Positions 51,130-59,190 of a DNA stretch of 64,000 bases are shown piece by piece (the first letter of the stretch is position 1; each line of letters opens with the position of its first letter). The position numbers and the translations under genes were made by a program. The stretch is from Bacteroides faecalis (GTDB lineage: Bacteria; Bacteroidota; Bacteroidia; Bacteroidales; Bacteroidaceae), in NCBI RefSeq assembly GCF_003865075.1, contig NZ_BHWB01000006.1, positions 124,001 through 188,000 on the forward strand, given 5' to 3'. The notes under the pieces are model-generated. The model searched no databases and was not told where the DNA came from. It saw nothing but the letters and a program-made list of their open reading frames with translations.

Positions 51130-52470
51130 TTAGTCTGTTATTTCCCAGATTTTACCCTTACTAAATAGTCCTTCCAGCCAGGCTTCCATATATCCTGTAC
51201 GTACAGCAAGGTCAAGAACTGTAAACCTGCGACGAATAAATTGTGCACGAATAAATGCCTCACGCAAACGCTTTCTTGTTATACCAATCTCTTCCGGCTC
51301 CGTCGGAGCTCCTACCAGTTGAAGTCTCTGTTTAACCTCACTATAAGAAATGAGTTGCTCGGACAAACGCTCTTTTATCTTCGGCCAGTTTTCTTTCAAT
51401 TGTTGAAGTTGAACTTTCAACTGTTCGCGATTCACATATTTTGCTTTTGTTTCCTGCAAACCGATATTCGGGAAATCAGTACCCACAAACATATCAAGGG
51501 CTATTTTATCTGCTACTTCAGGTTCCGGCCAAGCTGCGCAGCAAGCCTCTACATCCAACTGTTCGAATGGAGTCTGCAATACTTGTTCATAAAATGCTGT
51601 AATAGCTAACATACCTATACTCACCTGAAAGCCATGAGAAATATGCTCACCATTATTCAGATGGTGTTCCATATTCCAAAGATGACTGAATTGATGTTCA
51701 GCTCCCGAAGCCGGACGGCTCGATTTCGACCATTGCATGGCAAACCCTCCTAACATCAATCCTTCAATCAGTTGAGAAATCGCTTTCTCTTCTCCTTCAG
51801 CAGCCTTTTTAGGAGATGACAAGGCATCATGCAAACCATCCTGAACGATAGACCATGCCTTTTCATCAATAGCTTCCACTCCCAACGCATCTGCCAAAAT
51901 CCAGTCTGCACCGGCAGTAACCTTTGCAAACAAGTCCGCATATCCGGAAGCTGTCATAGGCCCGGGTGCTTTACTTATAATCGATGTATCCGCCAAAACC
52001 GCCTGTGGTGCAGGACAGCTAAAGGTCTGCTTCGCACCATCTGCTGTTATAGATGCACCAAAAGCGGTATATCCATCCATAGATGCAGCTGTTGCCACAC
52101 ACATATATCTTCTTCCCGTAAGATGAGATGATAACTTAGTCAAGTCATTAATTGTACCGGAACCTACAGCTACTGGAATAGCAGCATGTTGTTTCAATGA
52201 ATCCACCAACCGATCTATATATGAATACTCTGCATATAAATCAGAATCCGTAAAGATAAAGGAAGGAAGAGTTTCTATTTTTGCTTGTTTCAATTCTTCT
52301 TCCACCCTCTTACCGGCAATACGATAGGTTGTTTCATCAGCTATTACAACCGCTTTCTTTCCCGGAAACTGTTCTTTAAATAATTCGGCAACTTCCTCTA
52401 ATATTCCATTACCTATACGAAGGGCACGTGTCTCATTCGCAGCCTTCAAAGCTTCTTCTACTCTTGACAT
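51130..52470 (-). CDS. glycerol-1-phosphate dehydrogenase (AraM/EgsA family)
   Basis: A 446-residue protein from the ATG at 52470; a GTG two codons earlier is in frame. N-terminal nucleotide-binding domain with VAVGSGTINDLTKLSSHLTG and TAASMDGYTAFGASI. The metal-binding helical domain has SGYADLFAKVTAGADW and RPASGAEHQFSHLWNMEHH...GEHISHGFQVSIG. These are the marks of the NAD(P)-dependent G1P dehydrogenases. The enzyme interconverts dihydroxyacetone phosphate and sn-glycerol-1-phosphate. In B. subtilis it serves synthesis; here, with a transporter and a DeoR-type regulator, a catabolic role (G1P to DHAP) is equally possible. Confidence 0.88.
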   Translation of the reverse strand: MSRVEEALKAANETRALRIGNGILEEVAELFKEQFPGKKAVVIADETTYRIAGKRVEEELKQAKIETLPSFIFTDSDLYAEYSYIDRLVDSLKQHAAIPVAVGSGTINDLTKLSSHLTGRRYMCVATAASMDGYTAFGASITADGAKQTFSCPAPQAVLADTSIISKAPGPMTASGYADLFAKVTAGADWILADALGVEAIDEKAWSIVQDGLHDALSSPKKAAEGEEKAISQLIEGLMLGGFAMQWSKSSRPASGAEHQFSHLWNMEHHLNNGEHISHGFQVSIGMLAITAFYEQVLQTPFEQLDVEACCAAWPEPEVADKIALDMFVGTDFPNIGLQETKAKYVNREQLKVQLQQLKENWPKIKERLSEQLISYSEVKQRLQLVGAPTEPEEIGITRKRLREAFIRAQFIRRRFTVLDLAVRTGYMEAWLEGLFSKGKIWEITD

Positions 52471-52487
52471 CTTCACAGTATTAAAAT

Positions 52488-52813
52488 TTACTTACCCAAT
52501 TGTAAAACCTTCCATACCTCAGCTGGTATATCAGATTCTATAATATCCGGTCGTTTATTAATCTCTTCTTTATATTCCGCTGCGCGTTCTTCTTTCGTCT
52601 TCAGTTTATCATGCGTCGAAGCCACACTAATCATACAATGCAATCCACGCGCACGAAGCATTTCACATATCTTCTGATTTTCCGGAGTGATAGCAGGTTC
52701 CACATAAGCAATCATATTCTGCCATGGGCTCCGAGATGAACAGTCAGCATGACATGTTCATCCGCCTTATGCTTCTTTATCAAAGCAACAATCACCTCCA
52801 TCAGTACACCTAA
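52488..52813 (-). pseudogene. glycerophosphodiester phosphodiesterase remnant
   Basis: Two pieces in different frames. The first (from 52813) reads LMEVIVALIKKHKADEHVML and ends in a stop near 52716. The second (52715-52488, 75 residues) reads MIAYVEPAITPENQKICEML and ends ...KRPDIIESDIPAEVWKVL. The DIIESDIP-like ending and Ile/Val-rich strands look like the C-terminal third of a GlpQ/UgpQ-type enzyme. The catalytic N-terminal two thirds are missing and the join is frameshifted, so no function is expected. It lies between the operon promoter and the G1P dehydrogenase gene. Confidence 0.65.
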
Positions 52814-52877
52814 AGAAAAGTAGCAATTTCCTGCTCTTTATTTTTCGTTTTCTTTTCTTTATCATTATACACTGCCG

Positions 52878-52907
52878 CAAATATACATAAAAAGAAATAC
52901 AATGCAA
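52878..52907 (-). promoter_or_regulatory. promoter of the G1P dehydrogenase-EEP operon
   Basis: The minus strand reads TTG (52907-52905), 19 bp, then TATATTTG (52885-52878). It precedes the phosphodiesterase remnant, so the operon is probably still transcribed. It faces the DeoR gene promoter about 110 bp away. Confidence 0.7.
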
Positions 52908-52996
52908 TAAAATATGCAAATTATTTTTCTTTTACGAGATATTCCCTCAACTAAAACAACTATTTTCATTATATTATGAAACTTTTCCGACTTTCA

Positions 52997-53028
52997 TTTG
53001 CCACATATCAATATTTAATTTATCTTTG
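52997..53028 (+). promoter_or_regulatory. promoter of the DeoR-family regulator gene
   Basis: TTTG (52997-53000), 20 bp, then TATCTTTG (53021-53028): full consensus. Transcription would start about 10-15 bp before the ATG at 53048, which rules out the longer frame starting at 52976. Confidence 0.8.
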
Positions 53029-53047
53029 TAAGAAAAAATATGAGAGT

Positions 53048-53812
53048 ATGACAAGTATAGCAGAAAGACACAAGTATATTCTTGAAAGTTTAGCCAAGAA
53101 TGGATTCATCAAAGTGATTGACATCGCTAAAGAGCTGGATGTTACCCCAGTTACTATCCGTAAGGATCTAAAATATCTGGAAGAGAAGAAGCTATTGTAC
53201 CGCACTCACGGAAGTGCAAGTCCTATTAACCCGCTGACTTCTGACATAGATGTTCAGGAAAAAGAGAAACTACGGAAAGACGAAAAGAAAAGAATCGCAA
53301 TTGAAGCAGCTAAATTAGTCGAAGAAAATGATTCTATTATTATCGCTTCGGGATCTACAGTACATATGTTCGCTGAGCAAATTATACCGACCAGCCATTT
53401 GACAGTAGTGACAGCTTCTCTTAAAACGGCATTATTATTAAACGCCGTCAATAATATCGAAGTTATACAGCTAGGAGGAACTGTTCGAAAAAACTCATTC
53501 TCCGTTATAGGTGATTATACTTCACAATTCTTTGAGCAAATCACTTGTTCTAAACTTTTCCTGGGAGTAGACGGCATTGATTTGGAATATGGTATCACCA
53601 ATTCAAACATAGAAGAAGCAATTCTTAATAAAAAAATGATCGAAGCTTCTCTCCGTACAATCATTCTTGCAGATTCCTCCAAATTCGGACGTAGAGGTTT
53701 CGGTAAGATCTGTAATCTGGACCGGATAGACGTTATTATAACAGACTCCGGTATATCTAAATCTATGGCTCAATCCATTGAAGAGATGGGTATAGAGCTG
53801 ATGATCGTATAA
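53048..53812 (+). CDS. DeoR-family transcriptional regulator
   Basis: A 254-residue protein from the ATG at 53048 (MTSIAERHKYILESLAKNGF). The N-terminal helix-turn-helix is IKVIDIAKELDVTPVTIRKD, followed by the DeoR-type hinge (LYRTHGSASP). The C-terminal sugar-phosphate-sensing domain (about 80-245) has IIASGSTVHMFAEQI, IQLGGTVRKNSFSVIGDYT, FLGVDGID and ILADSSKFGRRGF. DeoR proteins such as GlpR and UlaR repress catabolic operons until a sugar or glycerol phosphate binds. Divergent from the G1P dehydrogenase operon, it is the natural local regulator. Confidence 0.92.
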   Translation: MTSIAERHKYILESLAKNGFIKVIDIAKELDVTPVTIRKDLKYLEEKKLLYRTHGSASPINPLTSDIDVQEKEKLRKDEKKRIAIEAAKLVEENDSIIIASGSTVHMFAEQIIPTSHLTVVTASLKTALLLNAVNNIEVIQLGGTVRKNSFSVIGDYTSQFFEQITCSKLFLGVDGIDLEYGITNSNIEEAILNKKMIEASLRTIILADSSKFGRRGFGKICNLDRIDVIITDSGISKSMAQSIEEMGIELMIV

Positions 53813-53839
53813 CTTTTAACTTTCTATCTGAAAAACACA

Positions 53840-55747
53840 ATGACCTATTATATTAATAAGTGGAGCAAAGTTTTCTGCTTTGTTCCACTTCTTTATTTCC
53901 TTCTTATTGGGGATTGTTTGTCGGCACAGGAGATAAATGAAGCATGGATAAAAGAAAACTACACCAAAAGAGAGGAAATGATACCGATGCGGGATGGTAT
54001 ACATCTATATACTGCAATTTACGAACCTGTTCATCAAGAAAAGCTATCTCCTATCCTGATCACCCGCACTCCGTACAAAGCTTCTCCTTATGGGGAGAAA
54101 ATGAATAGTCGTCTCTGGGGGACCTGGCAAAATTATGCGCGGGAAAAATATATCTTTGTTATTCAAGATGTACGTGGACGCTGGAAAAGTGAAGGAGAAT
54201 TTGTAAATGTACGTCCTTTTATTGCCAATAAGAAAAAGAAAAAAGATATTGATGAAGCGAGTGATGTATATGACACCACTGAATGGCTTCTGCACCATAC
54301 AAAAAAGAATAACGGAAATGTCGGAATCATCGGTTCATCCTATTCTGGTTTCTATTCAATAATGGGAGCATTGAGCACACATCCTGCTATCAAAGCTGCT
54401 GTCCCACAAGCGCCGGTCACAGACTGGTTTTTAGGAGATGACTACCATCACAATGGTGCTTTCATGCTTTGTGACGGTTTTCGATTTGCTGCTTCTATGA
54501 ATCGCCCTCGCCCCGTACCAACGGAAGAAAGTACTCCGGCAAAACCTTATTATCAAACAGATGAATATTCTTTCTTCTTGAAAGCAGGCGCATTGAAAAA
54601 CCTCACTCGTCTATTAGGTGATAGTATTGCTTATTGGAATGACTTAATGGCTCACCCTAATTATGACAGTTGGTGGCAACAAAGAGACACACGTCGTTCC
54701 TGTTACAATATTCGACCGGCTATATTAGTTGTAGGAGGATTGTTTGATGCTGAAGATTGCTACGGTGCCTGGGAATTATACAAAGCCATTCATAAACAAA
54801 GCCCGGATACTGACTTGCATTTAATTGTAGGTCCATGGTATCATGGTGCCTGGGGAGGGAACGACGGTAGTTATCTAGGTAATGTCCGCTTCGGTTCAAA
54901 AAATGTACCTTATTATCAGGAGCAGATAGAATATCCTTTTTTACAATATTATTTGAATGGGAAAGGGACTCCAATAACCGATTCACGTAAAGTTAATATA
55001 TTCTTCTCCGGAGAAAATCAATGGAAAGAATTTGAATCCTGGCCAAACAAAAAAGCACAGGCAGTATCTTATTATTTAGATGAAAAAGGAACACTTAGTA
55101 CCAATACTCCCAATAAAACGATTTCTTATTCGGAATATGTTTCCGATCCTGCGAAGCCCGTCCCTTATACGGACAAAACAACATACGCCCGGGCTAAAGA
55201 GTATATGACTGATGACCAACGTTTTGCCGAACGTCGTCCCGACGTACTCTGTTTCAAAACCGAAACATTAGAACAGCCTCTGACAGTTGGTGGAGAAGTG
55301 GAAGTAGAACTGGAAGTGACTGTAACTACAACAGATGCAGACTTTGTCGTCAAAGTCATCGACGAATTTCCTGAAGATTTTGCATACAACGATCAAAAGG
55401 ATGGAAAAGGAAGCGGATACCGTTATTTGATGAACGGTTATCAAATGTTGGTACGCGGAGATGTCATGCGTGGAAGATACAGAAACAGCTTTGAACACCC
55501 GGAAGCCTTTGTTCCGGGACAGCCAACTAAAGTACGTTTCACAATGCCGGATATTGCCCATACATTCCAAAAGGGACATCGGCTTGTCGTACAAATACAA
55601 AGTACCTGGTTTCCTCTCATAGATCGTAATCCACAACAGTTTGTGAATATATATACATGCGAAGACGCTGATTTTATTAAATCTACCATTCAAATTCTTC
55701 ACCAGAAGAATAATCCTTCTAAAATTACCTTTAGACGACTTTTATAG
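53840..55747 (+). CDS. CocE/NonD family alpha/beta hydrolase (X-Pro dipeptidyl-peptidase type)
   Basis: A 635-residue exported protein (signal ending CLSA). Alpha/beta hydrolase core with ITRTPYKASPYGEKMNSRLW, FVIQDVRGRWKSEGEF and the nucleophile elbow IGSSYSGFYSI. A C-terminal jelly-roll domain (about 440-625) has EVEVELEVTVTTTDADFVVK and KGHRLVVQIQSTWFPLID. The family includes cocaine esterase, cephalosporin acyl esterase and Xaa-Pro dipeptidyl peptidase. The true substrate is unknown. It starts 27 bp after the DeoR gene, so may be co-transcribed. An inverted repeat (55728-55739 with 55747-55758) overlaps its stop. Confidence 0.88.
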   Translation: MTYYINKWSKVFCFVPLLYFLLIGDCLSAQEINEAWIKENYTKREEMIPMRDGIHLYTAIYEPVHQEKLSPILITRTPYKASPYGEKMNSRLWGTWQNYAREKYIFVIQDVRGRWKSEGEFVNVRPFIANKKKKKDIDEASDVYDTTEWLLHHTKKNNGNVGIIGSSYSGFYSIMGALSTHPAIKAAVPQAPVTDWFLGDDYHHNGAFMLCDGFRFAASMNRPRPVPTEESTPAKPYYQTDEYSFFLKAGALKNLTRLLGDSIAYWNDLMAHPNYDSWWQQRDTRRSCYNIRPAILVVGGLFDAEDCYGAWELYKAIHKQSPDTDLHLIVGPWYHGAWGGNDGSYLGNVRFGSKNVPYYQEQIEYPFLQYYLNGKGTPITDSRKVNIFFSGENQWKEFESWPNKKAQAVSYYLDEKGTLSTNTPNKTISYSEYVSDPAKPVPYTDKTTYARAKEYMTDDQRFAERRPDVLCFKTETLEQPLTVGGEVEVELEVTVTTTDADFVVKVIDEFPEDFAYNDQKDGKGSGYRYLMNGYQMLVRGDVMRGRYRNSFEHPEAFVPGQPTKVRFTMPDIAHTFQKGHRLVVQIQSTWFPLIDRNPQQFVNIYTCEDADFIKSTIQILHQKNNPSKITFRRLL

Positions 55748-55808
55748 TTGTCTAAAGGTGAAACTAACAGATGATAGACTTGTTACTTTTTAATAAAACA
55801 ATAATTAT

Positions 55809-55850
55809 GGATAGTAGACTTTTCTTTTACTTTCGTCCATGCTGTATAAA
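55809..55850 (+). promoter_or_regulatory. ECF-type promoter motif upstream of the isomerase gene
   Basis: GGATAGTAGACTTTTC followed by CTTTCGTCCATGCTGTATAA. About 34 of 42 positions match the sequence at 58079-58120 in front of fecR, in the same register. The shared CGTC core resembles the -10 of many ECF sigma factors. It lies 15 bp before the ATG at 55866. Confidence 0.6.
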
Positions 55851-55865
55851 CAAACCAATATAACC

Positions 55866-56798
55866 ATGAAACAAAAGATTTATTTGCAAACATTGCTATT
55901 ATTCTGTTTACTTTTAATATCCGAAAGTACTCAGTCCAAATCAAAACAAGCTCCTCAACCTTTAAAAGTTGGTTACTCCGTAGGAATTAACGGTATCACG
56001 ACTGAAAAAATGAAATATGCAAAAGCGGCCGGTATTACTTGTATTGAAACATCACTCAATGCTATAGTAGAAAAGGGGAAATGTAGCGAAGAAGAAATCA
56101 TCCGTCGTGTCAAAGCAGCCAAAGCAATCGCCGATGAAGCAGGCATTCAAATATGGTCCATCCACATGCCTTTCGGAAATGATGTGGATTTGTCTAAAGC
56201 AGATGAGAATGAACGAAAAAGTGTTGTTGAATACCATAAATCTGTCTTACAATATTGCCGGATATTAAAGCCTAAAATTATTCTTTTTCACCCTAGCTTT
56301 TACCTTGGACTGAACGAAAGAGATGTCAGAATGAATCAAATGATCCAATCTGCAATCGAATTAAATAAGGAAGTCAAAAAGATCGGAGCTAAAATGGTAA
56401 TCGAGAATATGTTAGGATATGAACTTTTAAAAGACAAAAACCGGGAACGTCCACTATGCAGAACAGTAGACGAAATGATGACAATTATGAATCGCCTTCC
56501 TAAAAACATTTATGCCGCAGTTGATATGAACCACATCAAGAACCCGGAAAAACTGATTCGCGCTTTAGGGAAACGATTAAAGTCTGTACATGTCTCGGAT
56601 GGTGATGGGAAGAAAGAGTGTCATTATTTTCCCTGTTCAGGCAAAGGAGAAAATAATTGGGTAGATATACTTTCTGCACTTAATGAAGTCAACTATAAAG
56701 GTCCATTCATGTACGAATCCCAATATCCGGACGTTAAGGATTTGGTTAGTTGTTACCAAACATTATATGAGCAATATATTTCAACTATTAAACGATAA
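55866..56798 (+). CDS. sugar phosphate isomerase/epimerase-like TIM barrel protein
   Basis: A 310-residue exported protein from the ATG at 55866 (signal in the first about 25 residues). A xylose-isomerase-like barrel has WSIHMPFGNDVD (His metal ligand), LKPKIILFHPSFYLG, GAKMVIENMLG (Glu), IYAAVDMNHIKNPEKL (Asp and His) and SVHVSDGDGKKECHYFPCSG. The metal-binding residues appear complete. Substrates of exported members are mostly unknown. The upstream ECF-like motif ties it to the sigma/FecR/SusCD system 2.3 kb away. An open frame from 55839 would run into that motif, so the shorter form is preferred. Confidence 0.82.
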   Translation: MKQKIYLQTLLLFCLLLISESTQSKSKQAPQPLKVGYSVGINGITTEKMKYAKAAGITCIETSLNAIVEKGKCSEEEIIRRVKAAKAIADEAGIQIWSIHMPFGNDVDLSKADENERKSVVEYHKSVLQYCRILKPKIILFHPSFYLGLNERDVRMNQMIQSAIELNKEVKKIGAKMVIENMLGYELLKDKNRERPLCRTVDEMMTIMNRLPKNIYAAVDMNHIKNPEKLIRALGKRLKSVHVSDGDGKKECHYFPCSGKGENNWVDILSALNEVNYKGPFMYESQYPDVKDLVSCYQTLYEQYISTIKR

Positions 56799-56817
56799 AT
56801 TCTGACTTATCACAAGT

Positions 56818-56897
56818 ATCATCTGTGGCTGCCTGCCATTGCCTTACGGCTCCCCATAAACCTTTTCAGAGTTTTATAGCGGCAGCTTGCAGATGAT
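56818..56897 (+). terminator. hairpin after the isomerase gene
   Basis: ATCATCTG...GCTGCC (56818-56833) pairs with GGCAGC...CAGATGAT (56881-56897) around a loop of about 47 nt. It lies 20 bp past the stop. There is no strong T run, so the role is uncertain. Confidence 0.45.
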
Positions 56898-56937
56898 TAC
56901 CTTATTCTCAGAAATCTGTTTATCAAAATTATACGCA

Positions 56938-57316
56938 CTATCTTTCAGCACGTTTCATTAGTTTCTTTACCATAGGAGATATCCCTTCGGCAAACCGATA
57001 AAAACCTAAGTCTGTAAAATGCTCACCATCGACAGTACTTTCTCCATCTTTTCCTGTCAAACCATCTGCTTTCAAATAATGCAGATTCTTATAACCTTTC
57101 TTTTTTAATGGGTGTATCCTGCCCCAATATCCAAACCCACTTCTCACTCACATCCTTACAAGAAAGTGGCAAAAGTGCGTAACATCCATCAATAGCATCA
57201 GACATTTTTCCGATAAGTGGGAAATTATCGGCATTATAATATTTCAATTCCTGCCCTTTTACTGTAAAAGCGCAACAAAGCAAAGCAAACAAAATTGCCG
57301 TAAACGATTTTCTCAC
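56938..57316 (-). pseudogene. decayed SGNH/GDSL hydrolase
   Basis: Two overlapping pieces in different frames. The N-terminal piece (57316-57089) has a signal peptide and ELKYYNADNFPLIGKMSDAI with ...YALLPLSCKDVSEKWVW, the start of an SGNH hydrolase N-terminal beta domain. The C-terminal piece (57147-56938) has KKGYKNLHYLKADGLTGKDG and DGEHFTDLGFYRFAEGI, the terminal block with the catalytic Asp and His (DGxHFTDLGF). The whole central domain with the Ser motif is missing, so this is an internal deletion plus frameshift. Confidence 0.75.
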
Positions 57317-57395
57317 TATTTCCCGATTAATGGTATATTAATAAAATTAATGTAGGATATACATTATAATTGCAATAAAATAAAAATTTATAGAG

Positions 57396-57989
57396 TCAAA
57401 GCAGCCAACCCATAATCCTCATTTGACTAGTTTTATCTATTCCTTTCTCTTTAAGGGCTTCCTGAATATCCCGAATAGCAGCTGCCAAATGATTATCTAC
57501 AGTCTTCACTGAAATACCTAAGATATCAGCTACTTCTTTTATTTTTAAACCATGATATTTAGTAAGCATTAGTACATTTCTTCTTTTCTCGGGCAGACCT
57601 TTAATAATAGAATGTATGATATGTAATTCTTCCTTTGAAACAATAGCCGCTTCAGGAGTAGCAGAAGTACAAAGTAAATCGTCATGTACATCTTCCAATG
57701 TAAGATATGCCCAACGATCTTCTTTCCGCTTAGTATCAATGGCTTTATTTTTTGTCAAGACATACAGATAAGTAAAAACATTCTCAACGACCGACTTATG
57801 GCGATTAACCCATAATGAAGTAAATACCTCCTCCAACACTTCCTCATTCAATTCCCGATATTCCAGAATCATGTTAGCCACACTATACAGTCGTTTATAC
57901 ATTAGATGATAGAGCGATTCGAAAGCTTTCGAATCATCTTGGCGTATTTTATCATATAATTGAATTAAGATCTGGTTGTCTATTTCCAT
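57396..57989 (-). CDS. ECF-family RNA polymerase sigma factor
   Basis: A 197-residue protein from the ATG at 57989; a TTG one codon earlier is in frame. Sigma region 2 (about 12-80) has AFESLYHLMYKRLYSVANMI and VFTYLYVLTKNKAIDTKRKE. Sigma-70 region 4 (about 125-180) has LPEKRRNVLMLTKYHGLKIK and EVADILGISVKTVDNHLAAA. It is the sigma partner of the divergent FecR/SusC(STN) genes. It has an ordinary -7 box (TATATTTG, minus strand 58022-58015). Confidence 0.93.
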   Translation of the reverse strand: MEIDNQILIQLYDKIRQDDSKAFESLYHLMYKRLYSVANMILEYRELNEEVLEEVFTSLWVNRHKSVVENVFTYLYVLTKNKAIDTKRKEDRWAYLTLEDVHDDLLCTSATPEAAIVSKEELHIIHSIIKGLPEKRRNVLMLTKYHGLKIKEVADILGISVKTVDNHLAAAIRDIQEALKEKGIDKTSQMRIMGWLL

Positions 57990-58014
57990 CAAATTTGTCG
58001 TTGTGTACTTCGTG

Positions 58015-58022
58015 CAAATATA
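58015..58022 (-). promoter_or_regulatory. ECF sigma gene -7 box
   Basis: TATATTTG on the minus strand, followed by C, 26 bp before the ATG at 57989. The sigma gene thus seems to be read by the housekeeping sigma rather than only by itself. Confidence 0.6.
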
Positions 58023-58078
58023 TAGTTTTTCACCTCAAAAAAAAAATATATTATCATTTTAAAAAAAATATGCTTTTC

Positions 58079-58120
58079 CGATAGGGGATTTTTCATTTTC
58101 TTTCGTCCATACTATATAAA
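58079..58120 (+). promoter_or_regulatory. ECF-type promoter motif upstream of fecR-susC
   Basis: CGATAGGGGATTTTTC followed by CTTTCGTCCATACTATATAA, 51 bp before the fecR ATG. The near copy at 55809-55850 lies in front of the isomerase gene. No housekeeping TAnnTTTG box is seen in this stretch on the plus strand, which fits control by the adjacent sigma factor. Confidence 0.65.
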
Positions 58121-58171
58121 ACGATACAAAAGCGTTATGTTAGCCTTACAAAATAATACAAATAGAAAATT

Positions 58172-59170
58172 ATGAAAAATAATCAGGCATTTGACATTTT
58201 ATCCAAAATCATTAAAGACACTACTCTCAGTAAAGAAGAGCAGGTGTTAATTGAGGAATGGAGAAAAAAAAGCCATACGAATCAACAAATGTACCTATTT
58301 GCAACGACACAAGTATCTGTTGATTCTTTACCGGAAAACATGATTGAATATAAAGCCATTTACGAGAGAATCAAGCATAATATCAGTCAAAGTGAGTCTC
58401 ATCCAGAAAAGTCAACGACTGAGATTCATAGAATCTCTCTTCTCAGTAAAATGTGGAAATACGCAGCTGTTTTCGCTTTGGGAATCGTCAGTACAATGGC
58501 CGTAATGCATCTGACATCTTCAGATTCTTCTTCCACCCTAAGTGAAATCACTGTTCCGAAAGGATCTATATCTGAAGTGATGTTACCAGATAGTTCTGTT
58601 GTGATCATCAACTCTAACTCAAAATTATCGTATTCCAGTGATTTTCTTTCCGAAAAACGTGTTGTGAATTTAGATGGAGAAGCCTTTTTCAAAGTGAAGA
58701 AACAAATGAATGGCAATGAATTTGCAGTACGTTCAAAAGGTACACAAATTGTAGTAAAAGGTACAGAATTCAATGTTCGTGCCTATCAGGACAATTCAAC
58801 AGTAGAAGCCACTTTAGTTAAAGGAGCAATCGTTTTTTGTGCAGATAAAAAAAGTATTTCTCTGAAACCTGAACAACGACTAGTTTACAATACTGCTAAT
58901 AAAGAAATGGTTGTACAAAAGACCAATCTTGAGGATACAGAGTGGCGAAATGGACGATATACATTCAAAGACATAAGCTTAAAAGAAGTAATTGAAATTC
59001 TCAATCGTATTTATAATGCCAATGTAGTTATCAATGAAGCAAGTCAGAATATTGTATTCTCCGGATGTATTGACCGGACCAATTCATTAAAGCACTCGCT
59101 AGATGTCATAACCTTGGCAACCGGAACACATTTTCAAACCATTAACGATACCATATATCTAAAAAAATAA
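58172..59170 (+). CDS. FecR-family anti-sigma factor
   Basis: A 332-residue inner-membrane protein. The cytoplasmic N-terminal domain (about 1-92) would bind the sigma factor. One membrane helix follows (about 94-114, WKYAAVFALGIVSTMAVMHL). The periplasmic FecR domain has ITVPKGSISEVMLPDSSVVI, LDGEAFFKVKK and VKGTEFNVRAYQD. A C-terminal DUF4974-like segment has FKDISLKEVIEILNRIYNAN. It relays substrate loading from the STN domain of the next gene's SusC to the ECF sigma factor. The SusC gene follows 20 bp downstream. Confidence 0.93.
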   Translation: MKNNQAFDILSKIIKDTTLSKEEQVLIEEWRKKSHTNQQMYLFATTQVSVDSLPENMIEYKAIYERIKHNISQSESHPEKSTTEIHRISLLSKMWKYAAVFALGIVSTMAVMHLTSSDSSSTLSEITVPKGSISEVMLPDSSVVIINSNSKLSYSSDFLSEKRVVNLDGEAFFKVKKQMNGNEFAVRSKGTQIVVKGTEFNVRAYQDNSTVEATLVKGAIVFCADKKSISLKPEQRLVYNTANKEMVVQKTNLEDTEWRNGRYTFKDISLKEVIEILNRIYNANVVINEASQNIVFSGCIDRTNSLKHSLDVITLATGTHFQTINDTIYLKK

Positions 59171-59190
59171 TTTAACACACATTTTTACTT

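Noticed and set aside
52976..53047. 24-residue extension of the DeoR regulator
   Set aside because: It contains the complete -33/-7 promoter (52997-53028), so it is not translated.
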